Of a stretch of 64,000 bases of DNA, positions 1-10,381 are shown piece by piece (within the stretch, counting starts at the first letter, position 1; each line of letters begins with the position of its first letter). The notes beneath the pieces are model-generated. The model ran no database searches, was not told where the DNA came from, and saw only the letters and a list, made by a program, of their open reading frames with translations. Both the position numbers and the translations under genes were made by a program. The stretch is from Promethearchaeota archaeon. GTDB lineage: Archaea; Asgardarchaeota; Lokiarchaeia; Sigyniarchaeales; SOKP01. Location: positions 1 through 64,000 of the forward strand of contig SHMW01000012.1 of NCBI GenBank assembly GCA_008080735.1, read 5' to 3'.

Positions 1-433
1 GAGCAGAGTTTACTTGAGGGAAAAAACTGGTCTACTTCTTGATAGGGTTTGCCACGCCATTCAAGCTTAGCTTATATTGTAGGATGGTTTTAAATTGATA
101 CCACGAAAAGTCGAGGGTCAGCGATTTTGAGAGGCCACCATTGAATCGCTGCATGCCCTTTATGTTGAGATCCTCCTAAATGACGGCATCAAATGTGTCT
201 GCAAGCTGAAGGTTGATTTTATGAGTCCAATCACGCTTTTGATTGGCTATCTTCTCATAGAGGCGGGCTAACCGAAGTCGTGCTTTCCCGCGGTTTCGTG
301 AGCCTTTTTTCTTGCGAGAAACCCGTCGATGTAGCTTTTTAAGGGGTGCCTTTGAGGAGCGATAAGACCGAGGGTTCAAAATCTTTTCTTGCCCTAAAGG
401 ACATGACTTTCTGCGAGAAAAGTGGTAGAATAT
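1..433 (-). pseudogene. tnpB: Decayed IS200/IS605-family TnpB (OrfB) fragment, truncated by window edge
   Basis: Minus-strand translation KKLHRRVSRKKKGSRNRGKARLRLARLYEKIANQKRDWTHKINLQLADTFDAVI-TAG-EDLNIKGMQRFNGGLSKSLTLDFSWYQFKTILQYK, then after a frame change VDQFFPSSKLCS. This is the TnpB core with an in-frame stop and a frameshift. Confidence 0.85.
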
Positions 434-502
434 CTAATATTATCAAACCCAATTGATATAAAAAATTACGCCAGTATCTTTGTAATTTATTTCTTTATAA
501 TA

Positions 503-2209
503 TTAATCATACATTTCTTTTGGGAGAGTGAGCACGCCCGTGAGTGGATTATTAAGCGGGTCCTGGCAATATTGCACTGTGAAATATATCAAATCGTATA
601 GGATATTGGGGTCCTCGCCATTCTTAACCTTATAATCATAGAGAGACAGTTGATATTCTGCTTCTGTTATAGGGGGTTCTGCATAACTCACATTCCCGAA
701 CACACTCTGTAAAAGCGGTTTGAGAAAGGGCGAATAGAGAAATCCCAGCTCTTTAAGTTCATCTTTAAGATAGAAAAACATTCTCTGACATGCTTGCATC
801 ATATATCGTACGGGCTGGTCCTCTGGTCCTAAATATTGTTTTGCAAACTCTGGATCATACTGAGAAAGAAATTCGCGTGTTAAATTTCCTGCGGGTCTGA
901 ATAATGCGATTAATCCTCTCTCGACGGCTCGTTTTCTGTTAGATGCGATAGTTTCGCTGCCCGCATCAGGCACCCATGTTCCTTGTGCCAGAAGTTTTCG
1001 AGCTTTATAACATAGTGTTTCAATCAATAATCCGATTCCAATTCTTCGACAAATAGAAAGCTGTGCATCGCATACTCTTACTTCAATCGTATTCCAATCG
1101 GTAAAAGGAAAGACATCTTGAAATCTTCCATCTTCTAAACTAGCCTTTGCGATAACATTAAGGAAATGTGTTTGAGCGTCTTGATTGGTTGAGGTGAGAT
1201 AAGGAATGAAATGTTTTGGATCATTATTACTCAACATAGATGCATTGAATTTAAGGCGCAGAGAACGCACACAGTTGGGTGCGGTTATCCGATTTTTAAT
1301 AATTTTCACTACATCTGTCGGTTTATTGTTTATAATCGGCGAGTTGGGAGAAAGTGCTATTAAGTGCGGCAGAAAATTCCTGATCATGCAATAGGCTTGT
1401 ATTTTCTCCAGTTCTGACTTAAAGCTGCCTAGATGATGGTGGTCACCCTGCGTTAAACCTCTCTGATATTCCTTTGTAGCTGGATTCACCGCAGAAGCGA
1501 TGATATGAAGATCACTTGGTAATGTAGTTTTTGCTAAGAGGAATAATGTGCTGGACCAATATGCCAATTCTTCAATGTATTCACACGGAGGTGTGACAAG
1601 TTCTAAAATATATGTAATAGCCGTGACATTTCCATCTCGTCCAAACGTATCAATATCTACTGAAGAATCACCAACTTGATATCGAATATCCATTACATAG
1701 CCCTTTTCAATATCTTCTTGCCCCCACGGTCGGGCTAAAACCTTATTCCGTATAAAGTCGGGGACTGGAAGGAAATCACTGCGTCCCTCATATAGGATTT
1801 GATCCATAATTTTTATCGCATCTTTCACAATTTCCTTCATCCGATATACCATCTCATCTCCAGGAGGATAATTTCCATCATCATCGGCGATAATTAGTTC
1901 CATTTCCATCCCATGGGTGTAGGGCAATGGTGTCCAATGTTTTAAATCGTTTAATATTTCTGACCAACTCCGCGAATCTGTAAAAATTTCTCTATAATCA
2001 GATCCCAGAAATAATTTATCTCCAGATCTATCTACATATTCTCCAAATCGGTCTCCTTTATTACCCGGGCTAAAATCGGGGATCTTTCGCTCAGTGGAGC
2101 TACCCATTGGATTACTGGATCCTTTAATTAATTGAGAAAATGTCCCGAAAGGGCTGGCAGCTTCCTCATTATGTTCATCATCTTTTTTCTTTTTCTTTCT
2201 CAAGCCCAT
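503..2209 (-). CDS. Glutamate-cysteine ligase GCS2-family (carboxylate-amine ligase-like) protein
   Basis: 568 aa ORF with THGMEMELIIAD, SSVDIDTFGRDGNVTAITYILELVTPP, GDHHHLGSF and NTIEVRVCDAQ, typical of the GCS2 fold. Confidence 0.8.
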   Translation of the reverse strand: MGLRKKKKKDDEHNEEAASPFGTFSQLIKGSSNPMGSSTERKIPDFSPGNKGDRFGEYVDRSGDKLFLGSDYREIFTDSRSWSEILNDLKHWTPLPYTHGMEMELIIADDDGNYPPGDEMVYRMKEIVKDAIKIMDQILYEGRSDFLPVPDFIRNKVLARPWGQEDIEKGYVMDIRYQVGDSSVDIDTFGRDGNVTAITYILELVTPPCEYIEELAYWSSTLFLLAKTTLPSDLHIIASAVNPATKEYQRGLTQGDHHHLGSFKSELEKIQAYCMIRNFLPHLIALSPNSPIINNKPTDVVKIIKNRITAPNCVRSLRLKFNASMLSNNDPKHFIPYLTSTNQDAQTHFLNVIAKASLEDGRFQDVFPFTDWNTIEVRVCDAQLSICRRIGIGLLIETLCYKARKLLAQGTWVPDAGSETIASNRKRAVERGLIALFRPAGNLTREFLSQYDPEFAKQYLGPEDQPVRYMMQACQRMFFYLKDELKELGFLYSPFLKPLLQSVFGNVSYAEPPITEAEYQLSLYDYKVKNGEDPNILYDLIYFTVQYCQDPLNNPLTGVLTLPKEMYD

Positions 2210-2428
2210 TGTTTTCTAATCCCTATAAATTTGCTCGATTATGTAATTAAAAAATAATATGTACAATTGGTGAAATATTGAATTGTGTTATATTAAAGTT
2301 ATAAATACAGATTTATAACTTTAATTACAATTTAAGTGATCGAATCATAGCCCTTTTATACAAGGAGAAATAAACTAAAAAAGGAGGAGATATGAATATA
2401 AAAATCATAACAATTATTTTCTTTTCCT

Positions 2429-4165
2429 TTAGACTAAGAGATTGATGCAATTTGAAAATTCTTCATATTGATTAATAAATTCATAGGAAAAAACCAAATT
2501 GATTGGACGAGTTATCTGTTGGTTGAATATTTTCATAAGATACCCTATTATCTTCCCACCCTCGAATAAGTCTGTATTCAAATTAATGTTTATACTGCTT
2601 AATTCGTTTTGTAGCTTTTCTTTTAGTGGAAGTCCTCGAGATTCTTCAGCCCCTATGATTAAGGTTGGTTTCCCGAGATAGGGGATGAAATCGATATTAT
2701 AGATTTTCATCTGCGTAGCATGAGTTTTACTTGCGATGAGCTTTTTTAATACTTCTGAAAGAATTGTAAGTTCTTCTTGATTAAGACTTTCTTTAGAGGG
2801 AAAAATCACATATCCGATTCGTTTCTCCCCTTGTTGGATAATATCAGAATATAACCGATCTAAAGTGGGAAATAGGCTGAATTCTTGGCTAATCAAAGAA
2901 ACTACAAGACTATCAAAATCAAATTGCCCTGCAAGGATATTATCACTTACATTTCCGCCCATAGCTGCGAATTTTCTAAAATTTTCTCCTTGGTGAGTTG
3001 ATATGTTTACTCGATAACGATAGGAAGCAATTGATTGAGGCTCAATTCTTTCCCGTAGCTCATCAACCATATGGTAAATATCATCAAATAGGTCTTTTGC
3101 CAGTTTTTCTTTCAATTGCTGATCTTCTATTGATAGTATCACCCTATCGGCTTTTTCTGGTGAAAAAATCTCAGCAATACTATATACAACATCTTTCATT
3201 AAATTATAATCCTTGGTCTCTCCGTTTTTAGCCAAATAGAAAAGCTTCATTAATATTGGTTCCGCTTGTTCACTTTGATTGGTATTAAAGAGATTCTGGA
3301 TGATCTGAAATATGCTCCGAACATAAAAATCTCTCTCATCGCGTAATTTTTCTAACACCTGAAGAGCGTCGGATGGTTTCTTCTTCATTAAATCCAATAC
3401 CACAGTTTTCATCAATGTAGTCTTATCGCTAACATCATCAATTAAATCAATTGCATTCACCATACTTTCAAAATCAATGAAAAAGTAGGCACGGATCGCG
3501 TTTCTCAACAGATCTTGCATATTCTGTTCATTGGAATGTTCCCGGATTATGGATAAAGCGTTATCGAAGTCTTGATTATGGATATATGCTTTTACTAATG
3601 ATTCAAGACATTCATTTAATTCATTATGCAAATCAGTGATTTTTATTGCCTCTTCTGGAGATGTCTCTTGTAATTCATCTTCCAACTTGCAAATACCTTT
3701 ATTTAGTTTTTTCATTTCTCCTTTTGATAAATCCAATAAAAATTTATTAGGATCAAAACTTTGTGGTTGCAAACTCGCAGATAAAGTATATTTCTGCCAA
3801 ATTTCATTCAATTTTTTACTAGGTACAGTCTCTCGTACTTTCTGAACCTTTACCGTAAATTGAATTACTTTAAGCCATTCTACTCCGATCGAGATGATAC
3901 CAAATCCATCTGCCTTCGGAGTGATCTCCAGATCAAGAATTATATTCTTATTTGCAGGAATTGAGATAGTATCAGCATCACCATTTTTAACAGTGATATC
4001 TACCCGTTCCCCAGAAATGTTTAATCTTACATTTTGTTCCTTATCGGAATTATTGATAATTCTCAATTTAAGAATATTTTTAATTGAGGGAAGTAATAAA
4101 TGTTGCGGAAATTGTATGGTCTCTACACTAATAACGTTATTATTATACGATTCTGACATAGCCAC
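2429..4165 (-). CDS. Uncharacterised protein: N-terminal beta-sandwich domain, helical-repeat middle, alpha/beta C-terminus
   Basis: 578 aa ORF; N-terminus reads as an Ig-like/appendage-like beta domain, followed by TPR-like helices; no recognised family. Confidence 0.75.
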   Translation of the reverse strand: MAMSESYNNNVISVETIQFPQHLLLPSIKNILKLRIINNSDKEQNVRLNISGERVDITVKNGDADTISIPANKNIILDLEITPKADGFGIISIGVEWLKVIQFTVKVQKVRETVPSKKLNEIWQKYTLSASLQPQSFDPNKFLLDLSKGEMKKLNKGICKLEDELQETSPEEAIKITDLHNELNECLESLVKAYIHNQDFDNALSIIREHSNEQNMQDLLRNAIRAYFFIDFESMVNAIDLIDDVSDKTTLMKTVVLDLMKKKPSDALQVLEKLRDERDFYVRSIFQIIQNLFNTNQSEQAEPILMKLFYLAKNGETKDYNLMKDVVYSIAEIFSPEKADRVILSIEDQQLKEKLAKDLFDDIYHMVDELRERIEPQSIASYRYRVNISTHQGENFRKFAAMGGNVSDNILAGQFDFDSLVVSLISQEFSLFPTLDRLYSDIIQQGEKRIGYVIFPSKESLNQEELTILSEVLKKLIASKTHATQMKIYNIDFIPYLGKPTLIIGAEESRGLPLKEKLQNELSSININLNTDLFEGGKIIGYLMKIFNQQITRPINLVFSYEFINQYEEFSNCINLLV

Positions 4166-4312
4166 TTATGAAAGTGAATTTTAGATTTATAGTGTAAAAT
4201 ATAATTTAAGTGTATAAATTTTTATCCTCTATTTAAATATGAAAATATCTTTAATATAAATCAATAAACTGAGATATCATAAAATTTAATGAATTAAGAT
4301 TTATTCCATTTT

Positions 4313-4960
4313 ATGAAACATGTGCAAATATCCGACTTACTCTTGGAATATGAGCGTGTGGAATGGTCCTACAGGGAAAAAGTAAATATATTTGAAAAAT
4401 TGATTGTTCGGAATGTCTGTTACCCTCTTTTGATAGGTATCCCTATATTAATAACTATATTATTTTTGAGTCTTTGTTTTAATTGGGAAATAGTATTTGG
4501 ATTCGCAATCGCATTTGGTCTCTTTTCTGCACTTTTTTTTATTGTCCCTGAAGTATATAATTATATCCAGATAAAAAAAACATTACAACTCTCAAAAATG
4601 GATTTGAGAAATTATAAAAGGGCACTTTATTTAACCAATGAACGGTGGATTCAAAAGTCCTATAAAGTGCTAAATATTGATTTGAAAAACTTTCCAAATC
4701 ATCAATTAACGAGAGATTTCTTTATTTTAAATCATACGGATATCAAGACTATAATAATCTCAACCTACAAAAAAGAGCACACAATATGGGTTTCAGGAAA
4801 GGATCCAGAAAAAACTATTAAATGGGAAAATTATATCACATTTAAATTACCAAGTGGTCAATTTGATGAATTATTTGAGAAGATCAGAAAATATATTTCT
4901 CTAGAAATTCTTGATGATTCAATTGAAAATGTGACCCTGTATATATCTCTCGATAAGTGA
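4313..4960 (+). CDS. Hypothetical membrane protein with two N-terminal TM helices
   Basis: 215 aa ORF with paired hydrophobic segments (YPLLIGIPILITILFLSLCF; IVFGFAIAFGLFSALFFIV). Confidence 0.65.
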   Translation: MKHVQISDLLLEYERVEWSYREKVNIFEKLIVRNVCYPLLIGIPILITILFLSLCFNWEIVFGFAIAFGLFSALFFIVPEVYNYIQIKKTLQLSKMDLRNYKRALYLTNERWIQKSYKVLNIDLKNFPNHQLTRDFFILNHTDIKTIIISTYKKEHTIWVSGKDPEKTIKWENYITFKLPSGQFDELFEKIRKYISLEILDDSIENVTLYISLDK

Positions 4961-4991
4961 AAACCAAAAATTAACGGAAAAAAAATAGACC

Positions 4992-5735
4992 TTATTTTCC
5001 TCTACGTCTATTCCTTTCGATAAATTCTTCCAAATCAGAAACAAGTAATTCTGCGGAATATTGAGGCCAGTATTCATTTCGAAATTTGAACTCCGCATAT
5101 GATGCGTCCCATAAACAAAATCCAGAGATACGGGCACCGTCTTCCATCCCTGTTCTCACGATAAAATCTACTTCAGGAAACGAATTGGTATAAAGATAAT
5201 TTTTAAGGGTATTTCTATTAATCTCATCGGGATTGACATTATTTTTAATCATTGTTTTAACCGCATCTACGATTTCTGCTTGTCCATCATACATAATCAA
5301 AATGTTTACAAAATTTTCATTGAAATCCTTGGTAAATTCATGGAGCTCTTCCACCTTTTTTCGCACCTTCTCCGGTAAAAGATGTAATCTTCCGAGTATG
5401 CGGAATTTCACTTGTTCTTTGACTACGATTTCTTCGCTCATTATTGTCTCTATAGCTTTTATGATGATTTTATAGATATATTTGAGTTCCTCTTTGCTGC
5501 GTTTTCGGGCATTTTCTAAAGAAAGCGCATACACCGTAAGGTATTTGATTCCTGCATGAAAAAAGGAATATAAGATATCTTTAAGAGTTTTGTAGCCATT
5601 TAAATGCCCCATTTTAATATCTAAGCCTTGACTTCGTGCCCATCTACGGTTTCCGTCAGGTATGATTCCCACATGCTTAGGCAGCTTGTCCCCGACATCA
5701 TCCTTCAATTTCTTCAGTAATTCAGTACTTTCCAT
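4992..5735 (-). CDS. uppS: Isoprenyl transferase (cis-prenyltransferase, UppS family)
   Basis: HVGIIPDGNRRWARSQG, GHLNGYKTLKDIL, YALSLENARKRSKEEL and DFIVRTGMEDGARISGFCLWDASYAEF motifs. Confidence 0.95.
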   Translation of the reverse strand: MESTELLKKLKDDVGDKLPKHVGIIPDGNRRWARSQGLDIKMGHLNGYKTLKDILYSFFHAGIKYLTVYALSLENARKRSKEELKYIYKIIIKAIETIMSEEIVVKEQVKFRILGRLHLLPEKVRKKVEELHEFTKDFNENFVNILIMYDGQAEIVDAVKTMIKNNVNPDEINRNTLKNYLYTNSFPEVDFIVRTGMEDGARISGFCLWDASYAEFKFRNEYWPQYSAELLVSDLEEFIERNRRRGK

Positions 5736-6209
5736 CGCTGTAAAACTTAATATGTTTTTATTAAAAATTTATAATATTATTAATAATAGTAAATAAATGA
5801 ACTTTTGGTTTGATAAAATGGTTGTTTGAATAAAAACTTAGTTAAACAAATTATACATATTTAATATTTTTTTGTCTTTGAAAATGTAGATTAGAGCCTA
5901 TGAAATCTTCTTTTTTAAAGTTTGATATTCTTCATCTGGTACTTCATAGGAATAATAAGATACCTACAATTAAGAATATCAACTGTTAATAATATGTAGA
6001 TTATCTCTTGATCTCTGTTCTCTTTTACTAACTATGACAATATGCTAAGTTAGGAAAACCATCTCAGCAAAAGAGTTAAATATGAAGCTGTGTTTATTAG
6101 ATTAAGTTTTTATTAGAAAATTAATTAATCAATTAAAAATTACATTTATTAATTGGTTGCTATATAGATTTATTCGAAATCATTAGAACAAAAGAGAATT
6201 GAGATTACT

Positions 6210-7838
6210 ATGATTGGAAATGATTATCTTTTTACGGACATTGGAATAGATTCTTTTTCCTTCCATGCTCCTCGGTATTATATCAATTTAGAAGAGCTAG
6301 CGAGAGCGCGAGGCGTTGACCCTGATAAATACAGCAAGGGATTGATGCTGAAAGAAATGCGCTTTCCCGAAGCTGACGAAGATATTATCTCGATAGGTTT
6401 AAAGGCAGCATATAGTGCTTTACTGCGAGGAAATATCAATCCGAAAGAAATTGACGCGATCTTTGTAGGCACTGAAACCATTACATACGCAGTAAAATCT
6501 GTGTCTAATATTTTTGCTGAACTGCTTAATGTGAATCAAAATTGTTTAACTCAAGATATTTATAATGCCTGTGCTGGAGGCACATTGGCAATTCTAAATG
6601 CTATTGCCTTAATCGAGAAGGATGTGATCAATAAAGCGTTAGTAATTAGTGCAGATATTTCAAAATATCCCTTAGGAAGTCCCAGTGAGCCTACACAAGG
6701 TTCTGGGGCGATTGCCTTAATTATCTCTCGAAATCCTAGAATTGCGAGTTTTAGTAAAAAATTTGGGAAAGTCTCAGGAAATGTAAATGATTTCTGGAGA
6801 CCACCAGGTACAGACACTGCGGAAGTCTTCGGCCATTATTCTGTCGATAGCTATTTGAAATTTCAACTGGAAGCATATGACGACTTGATAGACAAGATTG
6901 GAGAATTTTACGCGGATTTTTATGCATTCCATGCCCCATTTTCAAAGCTTCCGCTAAAATGTATGCGGCAGATCATAGAAAAAAGATGGGTTCATAATCT
7001 CAATAATTTACTTAAAGTGAATCGAACACAATTAAAAGATTCACTTTTTCAGAAATTAGATTCATTTTTACAAGATATTAGTGTTTTGCCTGAGTATGTA
7101 TATCTGAATCTAAAAGAGCGGGGTCTATCCTCAAAGAAGTTGGAAAAATTGTCTAATTGGGTCGTTTCTAACGTCAAAGGAAAGATTTTACCGCATCTTT
7201 CAGTACCAATGCATTTTGGAAATATGTACAATGCTGCGGTCTGGGCTCAAATAATGTATATTCTCGAAAATTATGCAAAAGAAAATAATACCATTTATTT
7301 CGGCTCATATGGATCTGGCGCTACATGTATTACAGGGATATTGAAAACCAAATATGGATTTAGAAAGGTGGTGGATCGTGGACCAAAAATTGACGATTTT
7401 CTACAAAATAATAAGGAACATAAAACCATAGAGGAGTACGAAAAACTCAAATCGGGAGAAATCCAACCAGAATTTGTAGTAGGGAAAGTCGTTGAGCATG
7501 AATTAAACGATAATCGAGGTTTTTATCTGAGATTTTGCGATGAGGGTTGTATAATTCCTAATATTGAAGGATTAAATTATTGTCCTCAAGGGCATTCCGG
7601 GTTTCATGAACGATTTTTCCCCTTATATGCAAAATTAGACTCAGATCCTATTAAAACGGATACTTATGATCTCAGTTATCTTAATAAAGGATATGTGCGG
7701 ATTGAGAGTAATGTGAATAAAGAAAACACGTTGGAATATGAAATTCGACGAGTAAAGATGAAAGATGAGGAATTAAGCGCAAAAGGTTTGCTCAACTGGA
7801 GTCCCAAATACATAAAAGCTGGGCGTATTGTGCATTAA
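6210..7838 (+). CDS. Hydroxymethylglutaryl-CoA synthase, long form with C-terminal extension
   Basis: 542 aa; NACAGGTLAILNAI (active-site Cys), SADISKYPLGSPSEPTQGSGAIALII, FYAFHAPFSKLPLK, FGSYGSGATCITGIL. Confidence 0.9.
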   Translation: MIGNDYLFTDIGIDSFSFHAPRYYINLEELARARGVDPDKYSKGLMLKEMRFPEADEDIISIGLKAAYSALLRGNINPKEIDAIFVGTETITYAVKSVSNIFAELLNVNQNCLTQDIYNACAGGTLAILNAIALIEKDVINKALVISADISKYPLGSPSEPTQGSGAIALIISRNPRIASFSKKFGKVSGNVNDFWRPPGTDTAEVFGHYSVDSYLKFQLEAYDDLIDKIGEFYADFYAFHAPFSKLPLKCMRQIIEKRWVHNLNNLLKVNRTQLKDSLFQKLDSFLQDISVLPEYVYLNLKERGLSSKKLEKLSNWVVSNVKGKILPHLSVPMHFGNMYNAAVWAQIMYILENYAKENNTIYFGSYGSGATCITGILKTKYGFRKVVDRGPKIDDFLQNNKEHKTIEEYEKLKSGEIQPEFVVGKVVEHELNDNRGFYLRFCDEGCIIPNIEGLNYCPQGHSGFHERFFPLYAKLDSDPIKTDTYDLSYLNKGYVRIESNVNKENTLEYEIRRVKMKDEELSAKGLLNWSPKYIKAGRIVH

Positions 7839-7891
7839 ATTTTTTTATAACATATTAAAATTTATTTTTAGCTATCTTTTTAATTTAGTAA

Positions 7892-8869
7892 GTGAACATC
7901 TTGAAATCTGTGAAATCAATATCTCCCGGAAAGAGCATTTTATTTGGGGAACACGCGGTTGTGTACGGTTATCCTGCAATCGCGATGGCAGTTTCTATTA
8001 CGTCGAGCGCTATTATTCGGGAATTAAAAGACCCTAATCTAATCATTGATTTAAAGGATAATGATCTAATAATAGAAGTTTCAGACTTAAAGGAGTTAAT
8101 TTCGAATATTCCTTCAAAATATAGTCAGTACGGTAGATGTTTAGAAATCTTCCAAAAACGGTTTGATCTACAGATTGAGAATATCGAGATTATATTGCAG
8201 AGTGAGCTCTTTCCAGGCGCTGGATTAGGTTCCTCGGCATCTCTTTCGGTTGCCCTTGTGTCTGCATTAAATTCTTACTATGAAACGGGGTTGGAAAAAA
8301 ATGGTATCAATGAAATCGCTTATGAACTGGAAAAAATAATTCATGGTACTCCTTCAGGGATCGATAATACCATCACCACGTTTGGAAATGCGATTTATTA
8401 TCAAAAGAGTGAATTCAATTTCATCGATCTTACCAGAGAAATCCCTCTCCTCATCACATATTCTAATATTGAACATAATACAAAAGAAGCAATCGATCGC
8501 ATTCGGAATTTGAAGGAAAAAAATCCCCAAAAAGTCCAAAAGATTTTAAAAAATATAGGTAAAATCACAGAGGAAGCTAAGAAAGAATTGCAAAGAGGAA
8601 ATTACCAAGAAATCGGAGAGCTCATGAACTTAAATCAAAAATATCTGGCAGAATTAAAGGTGTCAAATAAAGCCATTTCTCAAATCGTTGATATCTCCAC
8701 TCAAAATGGAGCCTATGGCTCAAAATTGACCGGAGCGGGGTTGGGCGGATGTGTGATAAGCATCGGGGAGAAGGATATGTTGAAAAATATCGCCGATATA
8801 TTGAAAGATCAAGGATTTCGCAGCTTTTTAGCTGAAAATGATAAAAAGGGTGTAAGAATTGAACAATAG
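7892..8869 (+). CDS. mvk: Mevalonate kinase (GHMP family)
   Basis: SPGKSILFGEHAVVYGYPAIAMAV, LFPGAGLGSSASLSVAL, GTPSGIDNTITTFG, KLTGAGLGGCVIS. Confidence 0.95.
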   Translation: MNILKSVKSISPGKSILFGEHAVVYGYPAIAMAVSITSSAIIRELKDPNLIIDLKDNDLIIEVSDLKELISNIPSKYSQYGRCLEIFQKRFDLQIENIEIILQSELFPGAGLGSSASLSVALVSALNSYYETGLEKNGINEIAYELEKIIHGTPSGIDNTITTFGNAIYYQKSEFNFIDLTREIPLLITYSNIEHNTKEAIDRIRNLKEKNPQKVQKILKNIGKITEEAKKELQRGNYQEIGELMNLNQKYLAELKVSNKAISQIVDISTQNGAYGSKLTGAGLGGCVISIGEKDMLKNIADILKDQGFRSFLAENDKKGVRIEQ

Positions 8870-9680
8870 CACGATAGAGCCAGTTATGATAGTAAAATTA
8901 GGGGGCAGCTTAATCACTAATAAGAGTAAACCGTTTTCCCTACGGAAGAAAGTGATTAAAAATGCAATTTCTGAAATCATAGAGAGTAAAAAAAAAATCA
9001 TAATTGTGCATGGGGGAGGATCTTTCGGACATCCCATAGCGAAAAAATATAATATTAATTCTGGGATAGATCCTACAATACCCAACCAAATTTTTGGTCT
9101 GGCTAAAACACATAGTGTAATGACCGAATTGAATAAATATATCATAGATGAGTTAATAAAAAGACAAATTTCGGCAATATCAATCCAACCTTCATCCATT
9201 TTTTTCAATGTTCCCCAAAAAGGAATTATTTTCAACTTCGAGCCTATTAAATTAAGTCTTGAATTAGGTATGATTCCGATTTTATATGGAGATATAATGC
9301 TCAGCAGTAGGAGCAATTTCTCGATTCTTTCTGGCGATACAATAATCCTAAAAATATGCGAAAAGACTGAGGATTTCAACATCTCTAAAGTTGTTTTTAC
9401 GATGGAAACTGACGGACTTTATATAAAGAACCAAGATACTGATGAGATTGAATTAGCCCATGAAATCAATTATCACCAAATAGATGCCATCCAGCTTGCG
9501 AATTTAGGTGGAAAAATTGATATTACTGGAGGGATTAGAATCAAACTAAATAATATAAAGGAAATAATGAAGTTGGGAATCCCAATCCAGCTTATAAATG
9601 GTCTTAGAGAAAATAACATTTACAGTGCCTTAAACAATAAATCAGTAAAAGGCACCTATTTTCAGCCACCTAAATCATAA
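8859..9680 (+). CDS. ipk: Isopentenyl phosphate kinase
   Basis: Amino-acid-kinase fold: VKLGGSLITNKSKPFSLRKKV, IIVHGGGSFGHPIAKKY, GDTIILKICEK, DGLYIK, DITGGIRIK; overlaps the end of mvk. Confidence 0.95.
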   Translation: MNNSTIEPVMIVKLGGSLITNKSKPFSLRKKVIKNAISEIIESKKKIIIVHGGGSFGHPIAKKYNINSGIDPTIPNQIFGLAKTHSVMTELNKYIIDELIKRQISAISIQPSSIFFNVPQKGIIFNFEPIKLSLELGMIPILYGDIMLSSRSNFSILSGDTIILKICEKTEDFNISKVVFTMETDGLYIKNQDTDEIELAHEINYHQIDAIQLANLGGKIDITGGIRIKLNNIKEIMKLGIPIQLINGLRENNIYSALNNKSVKGTYFQPPKS

Positions 9681-9845
9681 AGAATTTTCATTCTAAACCG
9701 ATTTATAGTAATATTCAAATAGGTAAAATAGATTCCTAGTCTAATAGATCATTTTCTAATTCTAGGATTATATTTTTAAAGATTCTCAACTAATTATCCA
9801 TAGTTAAAAAAATAATTTCAAATCCAATATCATAAGTGATCCAAA

Positions 9846-10358
9846 TTGAGTTTCATAGATTGGGAAAGCTGTGAAGAGAAACCAACTAAATCCCAAAAAG
9901 TCGAAGGCAGATTCTTATTAGATCTTCGCTCCAAAATTAATGATCTAGAAAGACAATTAAGAGAGAAGAGTCTGAATTTTGAAGAAATAAAAAAAGAATT
10001 TGAAAAGGCTGCAGCAAAAGCGAAAGAATTAAAGAGCAAAATCGAGAGCAAGGATGAGAAAATATCATCACTTCTGAATCAACTGGAAGCTAATGATTTG
10101 ACTATTCAAGATCTTGAACAAGAGTTGTCAAATAGTCGTATTCAAATTAGAACTCTTGAGAAGGATTTTAGTTCCAAATTAGATGAGAATATGGATCTTA
10201 AACAGAAGATTTCTAATTTTGAGAAAAAGCTAAATCTCCCCGAAAAGATGGAATACTTAATCAATAGACTGAATAAGATAATGGAGCATAAAGGATTTGT
10301 ATCCGAAAAAGAATTAGAAGATATCGTTAATGGAAAGAAAATCTATGATTTTAGCTGA
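9846..10358 (+). CDS. Coiled-coil protein, paralogue of the 13973-14776 gene
   Basis: 170 aa, TTG start; shares SQKV.GRFLLDLR.K..DLE at the N-terminus and KGF..EKELE.I..GK at the C-terminus with the second copy. Confidence 0.75.
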   Translation: MSFIDWESCEEKPTKSQKVEGRFLLDLRSKINDLERQLREKSLNFEEIKKEFEKAAAKAKELKSKIESKDEKISSLLNQLEANDLTIQDLEQELSNSRIQIRTLEKDFSSKLDENMDLKQKISNFEKKLNLPEKMEYLINRLNKIMEHKGFVSEKELEDIVNGKKIYDFS

Positions 10359-10381
10359 CTGGTTTCTTTTTAACTCATATC

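Noticed and set aside
1-176. TAG in the TnpB frame as recoding (e.g. pyrrolysine)
   Set aside because: A frameshift further along and a missing N-terminal half indicate ordinary decay.
3894-4184. 96-aa plus-strand ORF
   Set aside because: Antisense to the 2429-4165 CDS with no independent support.
5898-5965. Minus-strand fragment YYSYEVPDEEYQTLKKKIS-stop
   Set aside because: Only ~20 codons with an in-frame stop just upstream and no start; at best a gene remnant.
8828-9382. 184-aa antisense ORF over the mvk/ipk junction
   Set aside because: Antisense to the well-supported isopentenyl phosphate kinase; hydrophobic composition is typical of a shadow frame.
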